A DNA stretch of 64,000 bases from Devosia sp. FKR38 (GCF_005222805.1 NZ_STGC01000005.1:1340456-1404455); one strand, 5' to 3'; counted from the first letter of the stretch, positions 9,565 to 21,212 are shown. Numbers and translations: made by a program. Notes: generated from the sequence alone by a model not told the origin.

Positions 9565-10212
9565 CTACTCCACAAGGGCGACGGTGAACCGCGCCTCGGT
9601 CTTGGCCGATATCTCGTCGAGGCTGACTCCATCGGCCAGCTCGATCAGGCGCATATCGGGCGCGCCGCGCCGTGCGACCGAAAACACGCCCAGATCGGTA
9701 ATCACCAGATCGGCAACACGCCGTCCGGTCAGCGGCAGGCTGCATTGCTCGAGCAGCTTGGCCTGCCCCTTGGCTTCATGTTCCATCACCACCACCACGC
9801 GCTTGACGCCGGCCACCAGATCCATGGCGCCGCCCATGCCCTTGACCATCTTGCCCGGGATCATCCAGTTGGCGAGATCGCCACTCTCGGACACCTGCAT
9901 GGCCCCCAGGATCGACAGGTCGATATGACCGCCGCGGATCATGGCAAAGCTGTCGGCGCTGGAGAAGAAGCTGGTCTCTGGCAGCGCGGTAATGGTCTGC
10001 TTGCCCGCATTGATGAGGTCGGCGTCCTCGCTCCCCGCATAGGGAAACGGGCCCATGCCCAGCATTCCGTTCTCGCTCTGCAGCCGCACGTCCATGCCCT
10101 TGGGAATGTAGTTTGCCACCAGCGTCGGAATGCCGATGCCGAGGTTGACGTAAAAGCCGTCACGCAGCTCAAGGGCGGCGCGGGCCGCCATCTGTTCACG
10201 GGTCCACGCCAT
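9565..10212 (-). CDS. scoB: 3-oxoacid CoA-transferase subunit B
   Basis: This is the beta subunit of a succinyl-CoA:acetoacetate-type CoA-transferase. The catalytic glutamate sits in the motif [13 protein letters not shown] (about residue 51). The 215-residue length and the [15 protein letters not shown] and KRVVVVMEH segments are typical. The start ATG at 10212 overlaps the TAA of the A subunit (TAATG), giving translational coupling and equal dosage of the two subunits. With the thiolase immediately downstream the operon should degrade acetoacetate or, in reverse, ketone bodies from PHB. AtoA and PcaJ are related families; the thiolase neighbour favours acetoacetate over 3-oxoadipate. Confidence 0.92.
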   Translation of the reverse strand: MAWTREQMAARAALELRDGFYVNLGIGIPTLVANYIPKGMDVRLQSENGMLGMGPFPYAGSEDADLINAGKQTITALPETSFFSSADSFAMIRGGHIDLSILGAMQVSESGDLANWMIPGKMVKGMGGAMDLVAGVKRVVVVMEHEAKGQAKLLEQCSLPLTGRRVADLVITDLGVFSVARRGAPDMRLIELADGVSLDEISAKTEARFTVALVE

Positions 10213-10925
10213 TATGCTGCCTCCACGCCCGGCTGGCGCACGGTGCGCTGTTCGATGTGCTTGGCGGGATTGGCGACATGCACCACCCGGTCAACGAAGA
10301 TGCCAGGCGTATGGATGCCATCCGGGTCCAAAGTGCCGGTCTCGACCAGATGCTCCACCTCGGCAATGGTGACCGTGCCGGCGGTCGCCATCATCGGATT
10401 GAAGTTGCGCGCCGTCATCCGGTACACCAGATTTCCTTCCGCATCCCCCTTCCAGGCGTGGACCAGGGCCAGATCGGCCACCAGCCCGGTCTCCATGACG
10501 AAATCCTCGCCGCCAAAGCTGCGCACATCCTTGCCTTCGGCGATCAGCGTGCCCACGCCGGTGCGAGTGAAGAAGGCCGGAATGCCCGCGCCGCCCGCCC
10601 GGATACGTTCTGCCAACGTGCCCTGCGGGTTGAACTCAAGTTCGAGATCGCCCGACAGATATTGCTCGGCGAACAGCTTGTTCTCCCCCACATAGGACGA
10701 GATCATCTTGCGGATCTGGCGCGTGGCCAGCAGCCGGCCCAGGCCGATGCCGTCCACCCCTGCATTGTTGGAAATGACGGTGAGATCGCGGGCGCCCGAC
10801 TGCTCGATTCCGGCGATCAGCGCCTCCGGAATGCCACACAATCCAAACCCGCCTGACATGATCGTCATACCGTCGGCCAGCACACCGGCCAGCGCCTCGG
10901 CAACTGTTGCATGAACCTTGCGCAT
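10212..10925 (-). CDS. scoA: 3-oxoacid CoA-transferase subunit A
   Basis: This is the alpha subunit of the CoA-transferase. It contains the CoA-binding glycine motif [14 protein letters not shown] near residue 25 and the conserved [10 protein letters not shown] and [11 protein letters not shown] segments near the C-terminus. Start 10925 ([12 protein letters not shown]) is preceded by GGGAGGAACAGC, an excellent ribosome-binding site; the open frame further upstream is promoter DNA. At 237 residues it matches the family. It is the first gene of the scoA-scoB-thiolase operon and is divergent from the PAS-LuxR gene with an 80-nt gap, so that regulator is the obvious candidate controller. Confidence 0.92.
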   Translation of the reverse strand: MRKVHATVAEALAGVLADGMTIMSGGFGLCGIPEALIAGIEQSGARDLTVISNNAGVDGIGLGRLLATRQIRKMISSYVGENKLFAEQYLSGDLELEFNPQGTLAERIRAGGAGIPAFFTRTGVGTLIAEGKDVRSFGGEDFVMETGLVADLALVHAWKGDAEGNLVYRMTARNFNPMMATAGTVTIAEVEHLVETGTLDPDGIHTPGIFVDRVVHVANPAKHIEQRTVRQPGVEAA

Positions 10926-10937
10926 GCTGTTCCTCCC

Positions 10938-10960
10938 TTGGGGTCTTTGTTTTGCCCCAA
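10938..10960. promoter_or_regulatory. Inverted repeat in scoA/PAS-LuxR intergenic region
   Basis: TTGGGG at 10938-10943 is matched by CCCCAA at 10955-10960 with an 11-nt spacer. It lies just upstream of the scoA ribosome-binding site, in the 80-nt divergent promoter region. It could be an operator for the neighbouring LuxR-type protein or a leader hairpin. The arms are only 6 bp, so chance is not excluded. Confidence 0.3.
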
Positions 10961-11005
10961 CGGTAGGTCTTGCCCGCCGACACCGGTTAGTCGTATTTAT
11001 ACCAC

Positions 11006-11560
11006 ATGGCCGCACCGCTCAGCTTTGCCCTCTCTGACATCCCGGTGCCGATGGTCTTTGCCACCCATCGCATCGTCCGCGACTGCAATGCCGAGTTCGC
11101 AAACCTGTTCGGTTATCGGCGGGATGACCTCATCAACACCAGCTTTTCCCGGCTCTATCCGGCCATAGCCGACTTCGTGCGCACTGGGGACATGTGGCGC
11201 CACAACTTGCCGGGCGGGGCGATCTACCACGATGAACGCATCATGGCCGGGGCCGATGGCCGGCGCTTCTGGTGTCGCGTCAATGGCCGCTCGCACGATG
11301 CTGCCGATCCCTTTGCCGCCGCGCTCTACTGCTTTGAGCCCATGGTCCGGCCAGTGACCGAAACCACGCTCAAGCTGACCGGACGACAGCGTCAGATCCT
11401 GGCACTGGTCGCCCAAGGCAAAACCAATGCCGCCATCGCCGACGAGGTCGGGTTGTCGCCCCGCACGGTGGAAGCCCATCGCCTGCGGCTGTCGCGCTCG
11501 ATTGGCGTATCAAACGCCGCCGAGCTGGTGGCCTGGTTCCTGTCCCAGCCATCCGGCTGA
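11006..11560 (+). CDS. PAS domain-containing LuxR-type transcriptional regulator
   Basis: This 184-residue protein joins an N-terminal PAS sensor (about residues 5-115; FATHRIVRDCNAEFANLFGY is the typical PAS helix region, followed by a PAC-like RFWCRVNGRSHD strand) to a C-terminal GerE/LuxR helix-turn-helix (about 122-182; LTGRQRQILALVAQGKTN then VGLSPRTVEAHRLRL). There is no receiver domain, so it probably senses a small ligand or redox state directly. Start 11006 is the first ATG; no strong ribosome-binding site is visible. It is divergent from scoA by 80 nt, which suggests control of the ketone-body operon, probably with autoregulation. The ligand is unknown. Confidence 0.85.
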   Translation: MAAPLSFALSDIPVPMVFATHRIVRDCNAEFANLFGYRRDDLINTSFSRLYPAIADFVRTGDMWRHNLPGGAIYHDERIMAGADGRRFWCRVNGRSHDAADPFAAALYCFEPMVRPVTETTLKLTGRQRQILALVAQGKTNAAIADEVGLSPRTVEAHRLRLSRSIGVSNAAELVAWFLSQPSG

Positions 11561-11632
11561 GGCCGACTACCGCAGGACATTGCTCCAGCGCGCGTCAGTC
11601 CCTTGCGTATGCAATATTCGGGCGCAAGCGGC

Positions 11633-13156
11633 CTAAAGACCGCCCGCGCTCACCAGGGTGCCGGTGGCAAACGCCAGCGTGGCGGCCGCAACAAAGGCAT
11701 CGCTGCGAACCTGGGCCTGGGCATACTGCGCCTTGAGCAGGCCGGTCTGCGTCACGCTGATATCGGACAGCGTGCCCAGCCCGTTCTTGTAGTAATCCAG
11801 CGCCGCGTCGTAATTGGTGCGCGCGGCATTGACCAGTTCCGCGGCAGCGGCATTGGCCGAAAGGCTGGTGCGCAACACGTCATAGGCAACCACGATCTCC
11901 TGCGCTGCCGTGCTTTGCAGCCGCGCAAAGTCCTGCTGGGACGCATTGGCGGCAGCAACGGCAGCATCCATGCGGGCATCGCGCATGCCGCCATCAAAGA
12001 TCGGCATGGTAATGCCCAGCAGCACGGCCGCATTGGGCTGGCTCACGTCCAGGTTCGCGCTGGTCCCCAGGCGGGAATCGCTGACCGAGTAGGAACCGAA
12101 GGTACGGTTCGCGGTGCCGGTCAGCGCGATCCTGGGCAGGAACTCGGCGCGCGCTGCGGCAATGCCCTGCTCGCTGGCCTTGACCTGAGCAAAAGCGGCC
12201 TGAACGTCGGGACGCCGCTGCAGCGAACTGACGATCATCTGGTCCAGATCGGCCGGTACCTGCCGCGGCAGCGATTTGCCGGCGATGTCCTGCACCTTGA
12301 TGGTGATGGTCGGGGAAATGCCCATGGCGCCGAGCAGCATGGCATAGGCGCTGCGTTCGCGGCCGGTGGCGCCAGTCAGGTCGAACTCGGCCTGCGCCAC
12401 CTGTTGCTTGGCCTGCGCCACCTCCATTGTGGTGGCAATGCCCTGCCCCAGCCGGGCCTCGGCGGCCTCCAGCACCATGCGGGCATTATCGAGCGCCGCT
12501 CGGTCGATGCGTGATTGCGCCCGTGCCGCGCTGTGCTGGAAATAGGCGTTGCTGACGTCAAAGATCAGCTTCTGATGGGCGCCATTGAAGCCGACATTGG
12601 CGGCAAAGGACACTTGCTGCGCCGTGGCCAGGGCAGCATCGCGCGCGCCAAAATCAAACAGCAGCCATTTGACCGCAAGCGAGGGCGCAGCCTGCATCCC
12701 CGAAGTGGTGATCGTGCCATCGGGAACCGAGATCAGGGCTGTGCTGAATCCCGGCGCAGTATTGGAGGTGATGGCATAGCCCGCCAGCACATCGGCGCTG
12801 ATGATGGGAAGATAAGCCGCTTCGGCGATGCCTGCTGCGGCGGCGGCTTCGCGGGCGCGCTGCCAGGCCGCCTGCGTTGCCGGATTGGAGAGCTGGGCGA
12901 TATTGATCAGCTCGGGCAGGCTGTAGCTATGCTTGGCATCCAGCGCGGGGGTCGCAATGGTGATGGGCATGCTGGCATCGGGGGTCACACCGAAATCGGC
13001 ACGGTCGGGCGCCGTGGCGGCCATGCCGGCTTCACCGCGATAGGGCGTTGCGGCGCTGGCCGGCGCCAGCTTGAGGGCTGAACTCGAACAGGCCGCCAGC
13101 AACAGCGCCACGCAGATCCCGCCCGCTACGCCAAGGAAGTGCTGTGCTGCCATCAT
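11633..13156 (-). CDS. TolC-family outer-membrane efflux lipoprotein (MdtP-like)
   Basis: This is the outer-membrane channel of the second exporter. The signal peptide ends in lipobox LLAACS (Cys about 23). Two OEP repeats follow, with long helices such as the YFQHSAARAQSRIDRAALDN region and barrel strands around LPRIALTGTANRTFGSY. The 507 residues are normal. Its ATG overlaps the TGA of the FUSC gene (ATGA, 13153-13156), so translation is coupled. It is the last gene of an operon whose order (YtcA-like lipoprotein, HlyD adaptor, FUSC pump, channel) equals E. coli ytcA-mdtN-mdtO-mdtP, a system associated with export of aromatic or dye-like compounds. Confidence 0.92.
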   Translation of the reverse strand: MMAAQHFLGVAGGICVALLLAACSSSALKLAPASAATPYRGEAGMAATAPDRADFGVTPDASMPITIATPALDAKHSYSLPELINIAQLSNPATQAAWQRAREAAAAAGIAEAAYLPIISADVLAGYAITSNTAPGFSTALISVPDGTITTSGMQAAPSLAVKWLLFDFGARDAALATAQQVSFAANVGFNGAHQKLIFDVSNAYFQHSAARAQSRIDRAALDNARMVLEAAEARLGQGIATTMEVAQAKQQVAQAEFDLTGATGRERSAYAMLLGAMGISPTITIKVQDIAGKSLPRQVPADLDQMIVSSLQRRPDVQAAFAQVKASEQGIAAARAEFLPRIALTGTANRTFGSYSVSDSRLGTSANLDVSQPNAAVLLGITMPIFDGGMRDARMDAAVAAANASQQDFARLQSTAAQEIVVAYDVLRTSLSANAAAAELVNAARTNYDAALDYYKNGLGTLSDISVTQTGLLKAQYAQAQVRSDAFVAAATLAFATGTLVSAGGL

Positions 13157-15147
13157 AATGTCTCCAGCGCTCTGGAAAAATCCCGCGCCAATGCGCGATG
13201 CGCTCTCGTCGTCTCATCCAGATCGTGCCACCAGGCGGCACGCTTGGGACTGTTGGCCACCAGTTTCTCGAGGCGGCCAAGGCTGTCTTTGCAGCGCTGG
13301 GCTGCAAGATCAAGCACGGATCGGGCCGCACTGTCTGGCAACACAATAGAGGCGGCGGCGACATCGAGAAACCGGGCCACAGACGCTTGCTGCGCCAGCG
13401 TTGCCGCTTTCACACAGCGGGGCGCACCCAACAGGTAGCGCGGACGCTGCTGCAGCAGACGCAGATGCGCCATGTCCCGACCGGCCGCATCGATGGCCGT
13501 CATGATCGCTGCGGCATGCGGCGCCAGTGCCGACTGCCTGTGCAGGCGCCCAGGCTCGAAGGCGGAAACCCGCGAGAGCCGTCGGGCCTCCCTGAGCTCG
13601 GGCGCTATGGGCGACAACCCGCCGCCCTCTTTACGCAGCGCGGCGCCCAACCCCTCGACAGCCCTTGCCAGATGGCCGGCCGTCAGCGCCGCGACGCTGG
13701 TGGGCCAGAGCCAGAGGAACACGACCGCCACGACCACATTGCCGATCAGGATGCCGACAATGCGATTGGTGGCGACATCAATATCAAACGATGGCCCGAA
13801 GCCCTGCAGCACACAGAGGAAGAAGGCCAGCGCCATCTGCCAGCCCATGTACTGGATCAGGGTCGAGCCCTGCGCCACCCAGGCGGCGATGAAGCTGCCG
13901 ACCCCGACCAGCAACAGCAATTGGCCGATATCGGTCATTTGCGGCATCAGGAACACGATGCTGCCAATGCCCATGGCAGCGCCGATCAGACAGCCGGCAA
14001 TGCGCAACCCGGCCTTGTGCAGTGTCTCCCCGGTCGTGCCGAGCGCGACATAAAAGCAGGTGATCATGGCCGTATGGATCTCGAACCAGCCCCCGGCTGT
14101 ATAGATTGTGTAGGTGATCAGCACCGCCAGCATCGCCTTGAGTGCGAACTGCAGATAGGCCGGATTGGAGGCCATGTCGCTGGAGGAACGCGCCGCCGTC
14201 TCAGTCTCCGGCTCTGGTAATGCAATCCTGCCCACCCAGATATCGGCCATGCGCTCAGCCATTTCCGCCAGGGGTCGGGTATCGCGCAGCTGGCTCAGCG
14301 GTCCACTTGCGGCACCCGAGCCGCGGCCGGACGCGATCTGCTCGGCCAGGCCATCCAGCCTTTGCGCCACAAGCCGATCCCTTGGCGCAGCGCGGGTCTC
14401 GGCCAGCAGATCCTGCGCCAGCGGCATGAGGGCCGCCAGCCGTCGGGCATCTTGCTTGCTGTGATACCCCAGGAGAGCGCCTAGGCGCGCCGGTGCCGCC
14501 AGCGCTGCCGCATCCTCTTCGAGCAGTCGCTGCACTCGCGCGTCGGCATCTGCGACGCCACCCAGCAGGTCGGCGGCAGCCCGCAGCCGCAAGGCCAGCC
14601 TGTGGCGCACCAGCCAGGCCGGATTGGGGCCAAGCAGCGCATTGACCAGGATCAGAACGGCCATCGGGATGAAAACCACCACCCACATCCAGCTGATCCC
14701 GCGCGACAGCAGCTCGGGCACCGGCACAAAATCGTTCAGCGTCATCACGAAGGCGAACACAAAGCCGACTGTCGCCGCAATCGGCCCAGCCTTGGTCGCG
14801 ACCGAGAAATACATGCCGGCAAAGGTGAAAAACGCCATCAGGCCCAGCCGCACCATGGGCTCGTCCGCCGCCAGTTGCAGAAACACCAGCCCGAGCAGAA
14901 TGCCCACCGACACGCCGATGATTAGGCCGATGGCGATCAGGATGCCGCTGGCGGCATTGTCGCGGTTGGCAAAGAAAATCAGATAGCAGGACACCGCCGC
15001 CTCGGGCACATGCTGGCTCATGGCAAAGGCGACGACGATGACGCAGCACAGTGCCATGCGCAAAGCTGCACCCAGCCGCCCCTCGAACGGACGCAACTCG
15101 TCGAGCAGAAGGCCCGCGAGACCCGGCTTACTGTGCGGCGCTGGCAT
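13153..15147 (-). CDS. FUSC family transporter (MdtO/AaeB-like inner-membrane protein)
   Basis: This 664-residue inner-membrane protein belongs to the fusaric-acid-resistance/aromatic-acid exporter (FUSC) family. It has two membrane blocks, one near residues 25-170 (MALCCVIVVAFAMSQHVPEA, LVFLQLAADEPMVRLGLMAF) and one near 340-490 (ALKAMLAVLITYTIYTAGGW, LLLLVGVGSFIAAWV), each followed by a cytoplasmic region, as expected for the family. The start at 15147 overlaps the end of the adaptor gene by 20 nt. It should take substrate from the cytoplasm and pass it through the HlyD adaptor and TolC-like channel encoded on either side. The substrate is not evident. Confidence 0.92.
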   Translation of the reverse strand: MPAPHSKPGLAGLLLDELRPFEGRLGAALRMALCCVIVVAFAMSQHVPEAAVSCYLIFFANRDNAASGILIAIGLIIGVSVGILLGLVFLQLAADEPMVRLGLMAFFTFAGMYFSVATKAGPIAATVGFVFAFVMTLNDFVPVPELLSRGISWMWVVVFIPMAVLILVNALLGPNPAWLVRHRLALRLRAAADLLGGVADADARVQRLLEEDAAALAAPARLGALLGYHSKQDARRLAALMPLAQDLLAETRAAPRDRLVAQRLDGLAEQIASGRGSGAASGPLSQLRDTRPLAEMAERMADIWVGRIALPEPETETAARSSSDMASNPAYLQFALKAMLAVLITYTIYTAGGWFEIHTAMITCFYVALGTTGETLHKAGLRIAGCLIGAAMGIGSIVFLMPQMTDIGQLLLLVGVGSFIAAWVAQGSTLIQYMGWQMALAFFLCVLQGFGPSFDIDVATNRIVGILIGNVVVAVVFLWLWPTSVAALTAGHLARAVEGLGAALRKEGGGLSPIAPELREARRLSRVSAFEPGRLHRQSALAPHAAAIMTAIDAAGRDMAHLRLLQQRPRYLLGAPRCVKAATLAQQASVARFLDVAAASIVLPDSAARSVLDLAAQRCKDSLGRLEKLVANSPKRAAWWHDLDETTRAHRALARDFSRALETL

Positions 15148-16174
15148 GGACCGCTTCCGCCACCCCGGCCTTGATCACGACCATGGCCGAGGCGCCGACG
15201 CGCATCAGATCGGCCGGCGGTTCATGCAGATGCACATAGACCGGGAAGCGCTTGGCAACCTTGACCCAGTTCAGCGAGTTGGAAACGATCGGCAGCCCCA
15301 GGATCGTGGCCGCATCGGCCGAGCGGACGCCCCAGCCGATGGCCGAGACGGTGCCAGAGATGGGCTGACCGGACTCGGCCATCACGAAGACCTCGGCAGT
15401 GTCGCCAATGGCGATATTGAGCAGTTCGGTTTCGCGGAAGAAGGCCACGGCCTCCCAGCCGGACGTATCGATCATGGAGAACAGCGGCGCGCCGGTAACC
15501 ACATATTGGCCCGGCGGCATGATCAGGCCCGTCACCAACCCATCGAACGGCGCGCGGACGATGGTGTTGTCGAGATCGCGCTGCATCAGCGCCACCGTGG
15601 CCTTGGCGGTATCGACCTGGGCCTGCCGTGTGTCGAGCGTGCCGATCACCTGCGTTGCGCCGGCCGACGATTGCAGCGACTGGTCAAAGCTGACCAGGGC
15701 ATCATTATAGGCTGTTCGCGCCTGATCGACCTGCTGGGCGGTGACGAAACCACGCTCCAGCAGCGGTTCGAGCCGGTCGAGTGTCTGCTTGGCGAGGTCG
15801 GCATTGAACTGCGCCCGTTCGATCTGCTTTTGCGCCACATCGGCATTCGACTGCGCCGTGGCAATGTTGCGCCCGCCCTGCGCCAGTTCCGATTCCGCGG
15901 CGCGCAATTCGGCCTGCGCCTGGTCGAGACGGAGCTGATAGGGCTCGGGATCGACCTGAAACAAGACGTCTCCCTTGCGCACCGCCTGATTGTTCTGCAC
16001 CGATATCGAAATGACACGGCCCGGCACGGTGGGCGAAATCTGCACCACCGGTGCCTCAATCTCGGCCACGTCAGAGCGCGGATTGGCCGCGCCGGCACTC
16101 CAGGCGAAGTAGATCAGAACGGCCGTCAGCGCGAAAACGCTGTATCCGATGGCCTTGCCCAATATCGCCCGCAT
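15128..16174 (-). CDS. HlyD-family periplasmic adaptor (MdtN/AaeA-like)
   Basis: This membrane-fusion protein has one N-terminal membrane anchor (GYSVFALTAVLIYFAW), a biotinyl-lipoyl domain split around a helical hairpin (VPGRVISISVQNNQAVRKGD and NTIVRAPFDGLVTGLIMPPG), and a C-terminal beta domain. The start at 16174 (MRAILGKAIGY) overlaps the stop of the small upstream gene as TAATG; the longer open frame reads into that gene and was rejected. At 348 residues it fits MdtN/AaeA. It connects the FUSC pump downstream to the TolC-like channel. Confidence 0.92.
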   Translation of the reverse strand: MRAILGKAIGYSVFALTAVLIYFAWSAGAANPRSDVAEIEAPVVQISPTVPGRVISISVQNNQAVRKGDVLFQVDPEPYQLRLDQAQAELRAAESELAQGGRNIATAQSNADVAQKQIERAQFNADLAKQTLDRLEPLLERGFVTAQQVDQARTAYNDALVSFDQSLQSSAGATQVIGTLDTRQAQVDTAKATVALMQRDLDNTIVRAPFDGLVTGLIMPPGQYVVTGAPLFSMIDTSGWEAVAFFRETELLNIAIGDTAEVFVMAESGQPISGTVSAIGWGVRSADAATILGLPIVSNSLNWVKVAKRFPVYVHLHEPPADLMRVGASAMVVIKAGVAEAVHASAAQ

Positions 16175-16452
16175 TACAGCGCTCCTGACCAGACCAACCA
16201 GAGCACAATGCCGCCGCTGATCGCGAGGCACAGATAGACCAGTGGCGGCGCTGGCAGGTGCTCATCGAGCCGCAGGGCAACCAAGACCGCGCGCAGGACG
16301 ATGGCGACAATGACGCCGCCGACCGCGCAGATGATCCAGGCCGGAAAGAACGAACCGAACAAGGGAACCGACGGCGCGCCTTCGACAGGCGAACAGGCCA
16401 TCAGGCCTGGCAGGACGGCCGCCATTGCGGGCAGAGAGAAGCGTCGTTTCAT
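16174..16452 (-). CDS. YtcA-like small membrane lipoprotein
   Basis: This 92-residue protein starts with a lipoprotein-type signal (lipobox about LMAC, Cys about 20), then the sequence GSFFPAWIICAVGGVIVAIV, and a second hydrophobic segment ending in WLVW. This layout and the FPAW/YPSW motif match E. coli YtcA, encoded directly upstream of mdtN. It overlaps the adaptor start by one base (TAATG) and is the first gene of this operon. Function is unknown in the family; a role in assembly of the FUSC exporter is inference from constant co-occurrence. Confidence 0.8.
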   Translation of the reverse strand: MKRRFSLPAMAAVLPGLMACSPVEGAPSVPLFGSFFPAWIICAVGGVIVAIVLRAVLVALRLDEHLPAPPLVYLCLAISGGIVLWLVWSGAL

Positions 16453-16662
16453 GATGTGCCTGTCAGCCGCGACCTGCCCTGTGTTTCAAGTGACCCGTCT
16501 ACCCCTCAGCGTCCGGCCTTGGCAAGCCATCTGCCGCATACGTCACGGGTTCTTCCAAGGCCGCCAGATCGTTAGCCGCCGCCCTGCCCGCCTGTGCTCC
16601 TGGCCCTTTGACAGACCCATAAGGCGACTGCGTGACAAGTGGATCAGACCATGGTCGGACCG

Positions 16663-17091
16663 CTAGAAATCGATGACCACCGAGGTCACACTGCGCTTGG
16701 CGGCACCATGGAAGACGGCCTCGATATTGTTGCCATCCGGATCGAGCACGAAGGCGGCGTAATAGCCAGGGTGATAGGACCGCTCGCCGGGGGCGCCATT
16801 GTCACGGCCGCCATGCGCCAGCGCCACCCGATAGAAGGCATCCACCGTCGCGCGGTCCTTGGCCTGGAAGGCCAGATGGTGGCGCCCCGTCAGCACCCCT
16901 AGGGCAGCTGGACTGTCTGCCGATGAGACCACCAGTTCATCGGCCCAGAAGAAGTCATGCGCCGTGTCGACGATGGGAATATCCAGAACGGCCAGTACCG
17001 CAGTGTAGAAGTCCCTGCTGGCAGCAAGATCGGCGACCACAAGCTGGATATGGTCGATGAGCCGGCCCCGATGCAGTTGATTGGCCTCCAT
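16663..17091 (-). CDS. VOC-family (glyoxalase/bleomycin resistance-like) protein
   Basis: This single-domain vicinal-oxygen-chelate protein has about 142 residues and beta-alpha-beta-beta-beta modules. Likely metal ligands are the His in IDHIQLVV near the start, His in RHHLAFQA in the middle, and Glu in NNIEAVFHG near the end. I chose the ATG at 17091 because AAGGAGA lies about 6 nt upstream; the ATG at 17097 sits too close to it. It stands alone with non-coding DNA on both sides. The family contains lyases, dioxygenases and antibiotic-binding proteins, so the substrate is open. Confidence 0.85.
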   Translation of the reverse strand: MEANQLHRGRLIDHIQLVVADLAASRDFYTAVLAVLDIPIVDTAHDFFWADELVVSSADSPAALGVLTGRHHLAFQAKDRATVDAFYRVALAHGGRDNGAPGERSYHPGYYAAFVLDPDGNNIEAVFHGAAKRSVTSVVIDF

Positions 17092-17395
17092 AGTCATTCT
17101 CCTTGCCAAGAATTGATATGCGGATCGCCATGCCCGGCGGCGCCGCACGCGATCGTCTGCGGAACCCTAAAGTACCGACAGCGTTCGCGGAAGTTCCGAT
17201 TGCCGCAGCAATGAAGGCGAGTGCCGCCATCGTTGGGCCACGACTGCGCAATCGCGCAGCCTGGACCATGATGAGGAGTCACCATGGTCCGTTTGGGCGG
17301 CGAGGTCTGGTCTCCCGGCCCAAGTTGGCGGTTCAAGGTCGAGTGAGAGACAGGCCCAAGAGTGGCCTTTCGCCTTCAGGTGAACTGCGAGGACG
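17092..17395. other. Intergenic region, no recognised content
   Basis: About 300 nt between the VOC and GNAT genes. Both are transcribed leftward, so the right part is downstream of the GNAT gene and the left part holds the VOC promoter and ribosome-binding site. Open frames here lack family features and I see no RNA gene or clear repeat. Confidence 0.5.
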
Positions 17396-17923
17396 TCAGA
17401 CGGTCAAATGAAATCGACGCTGCGTGATCTCTGCTTGGCGCGACTGCGAGAACACCCGCACATCCTTGAGCCGGTTGAACCCAAGGCGTGTGAGTATAGC
17501 TGCCGAAGCAGCGTTGTCGTCCGCGCAACCAGCTCGAAGCGCGGTCAGACCCACCTCTTCTGTGGCGAACCGGATTAGACGCGTCGCAGCTTCCTGACCG
17601 AAGCCGCGCCCCCAGACCGCCCGGTCGAGCCAATAGCCAATCTCGCCCTGGCCGTCGGCAATGTCAAAGACGTCACAGACGCCGATGAACCGGGCCTCCA
17701 AGGTAATCGCCAGCCGGTAGGCACTGCCGTCCCGCCACTCATCCGCGTGACCTTTGAACCAGTTGGCCATCTTCTCTGAATCGGGCGGAATCGTAGCCGA
17801 TACGAGGTTGCGAGCGACGTCGTGGTTGGACCTGATCTCGAGCGCGCGTTCGATGTCGTTTGGGGTGGTGGGGCGGAGCGCCAGGTGATCGGTCAACAAA
17901 CGGATGGAGGGATCGTAGTCCAT
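17396..17923 (-). CDS. GNAT-family N-acetyltransferase (RimJ/RimL-like)
   Basis: This 175-residue acetyl-CoA-dependent acetyltransferase has the order LTDHLALRPTTPNDIE (first strand), GEIGYWLDRAVWGRGFGQEA (motif A, pyrophosphate loop RGFGQEA), and DDNAASAAILTRLGF (motif B), which is the RimJ/RimL subgroup pattern. GGAGA sits about 7 nt before the ATG at 17923. Members acetylate ribosomal proteins, antibiotics or small amines; nothing here fixes the substrate. It is a single gene. Confidence 0.87.
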   Translation of the reverse strand: MDYDPSIRLLTDHLALRPTTPNDIERALEIRSNHDVARNLVSATIPPDSEKMANWFKGHADEWRDGSAYRLAITLEARFIGVCDVFDIADGQGEIGYWLDRAVWGRGFGQEAATRLIRFATEEVGLTALRAGCADDNAASAAILTRLGFNRLKDVRVFSQSRQAEITQRRFHLTV

Positions 17924-18125
17924 ATTCTGATCTCCAGATCAGCTCCAGGCGAACGAAATGAGCCGCCAGCGCAGTGAGTTGGGACACTATGACGACCAGC
18001 CAAGGCGCCGCAAGGTCAGACTCCCCCGCCCCTAATCGTCCGTCTTACCCTCGGCTCGCGCAACGACGGCGGCGCCCAGACTCAGGTATGTCACATGCGT
18101 AGGCATCGCGGTCTGAAGTGAGCAC

Positions 18126-18791
18126 ATGGCTGAGACGGAACTCTATCTGCCTTTGAAGGCCTTCATGGAAGCCGCCGGCTACGTCGTCAAAGGCGAGGTC
18201 AATGATTGTGATCTGGTGGGCGTCAGGGATGACGATCCGCCTGTGGTGGTTGTGTGCGAGATGAAGCTGGCCTTCAATCTCGAACTGGTCATGCAGGGGG
18301 TCAAGCGCGCCGCCTTTTGTGATGAAGTCTGGCTGGCTGCGCGCGCTGCAAAGACCGCACGGGGGCGCGAGCATGACGCCCGTTTCCGCAATCTGTGCCG
18401 ACGGCTCGGCTTTGGGGTGATTGCCGTCTCGGAGGCTGGAGACGTGGCCGTGATCGTCACGCCCTTTGCCCCCACGCCGCGCCGCGACGCCAAGAGACGC
18501 TCCCGGCTGCTCGATGAACACAAGCGCCGGGTCGGCGATCCACAGGTGGGCGGCGGGCGCGGCAAACCAATCATGACCGCCTATCGACAAGACTGCATCG
18601 CCTGCGCCACGGCCTTGCTGAGCGGGCCGCAGAGTCCGAAGCAGCTCAGGGCGCTGGTCACGAGGGCACCGACGATCCTGCGCAGCAATGTCTATGGCTG
18701 GTTCGTGCGGGAAAGCCGCGGCATCTATGGGCTGTCCGAACTGGGCCGGGCCGCCGTATCCCCGCCACAGGACGGGACAAAAGCCTCCTGA
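18126..18791 (+). CDS. DUF2161-type PD-(D/E)XK phosphodiesterase-like protein
   Basis: This 221-residue protein begins with MAETELYLPLKAFMEAAGY and continues with a core that resembles a restriction-endonuclease-like fold: the Asp of CDLVGV and the ExK of CEMKLAFN (about residues 40-65) fit a D...ExK nuclease motif. The C-terminal part (VTRAPTILRSNVYGWFVRE) looks like a small winged helix. It matches what I know as the DUF2161 family of alphaproteobacteria. Catalytic activity is unproven. It lies just upstream of tex on the same strand with a 123-nt gap. Confidence 0.75.
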   Translation: MAETELYLPLKAFMEAAGYVVKGEVNDCDLVGVRDDDPPVVVVCEMKLAFNLELVMQGVKRAAFCDEVWLAARAAKTARGREHDARFRNLCRRLGFGVIAVSEAGDVAVIVTPFAPTPRRDAKRRSRLLDEHKRRVGDPQVGGGRGKPIMTAYRQDCIACATALLSGPQSPKQLRALVTRAPTILRSNVYGWFVRESRGIYGLSELGRAAVSPPQDGTKAS

Positions 18792-18914
18792 CGGCGACAG
18801 CCATCGCGCCACCGACCTCTGCTTCGGCAAGAAGTGAGGAAATCGTGCCGCGCCGGGTGTGCCCCTCGACCCGAGGCGACTATGGTCGCGCCAGCCGAAC
18901 CAGGAAGTAGATTC

Positions 18915-21212
<2,298 letters not shown>

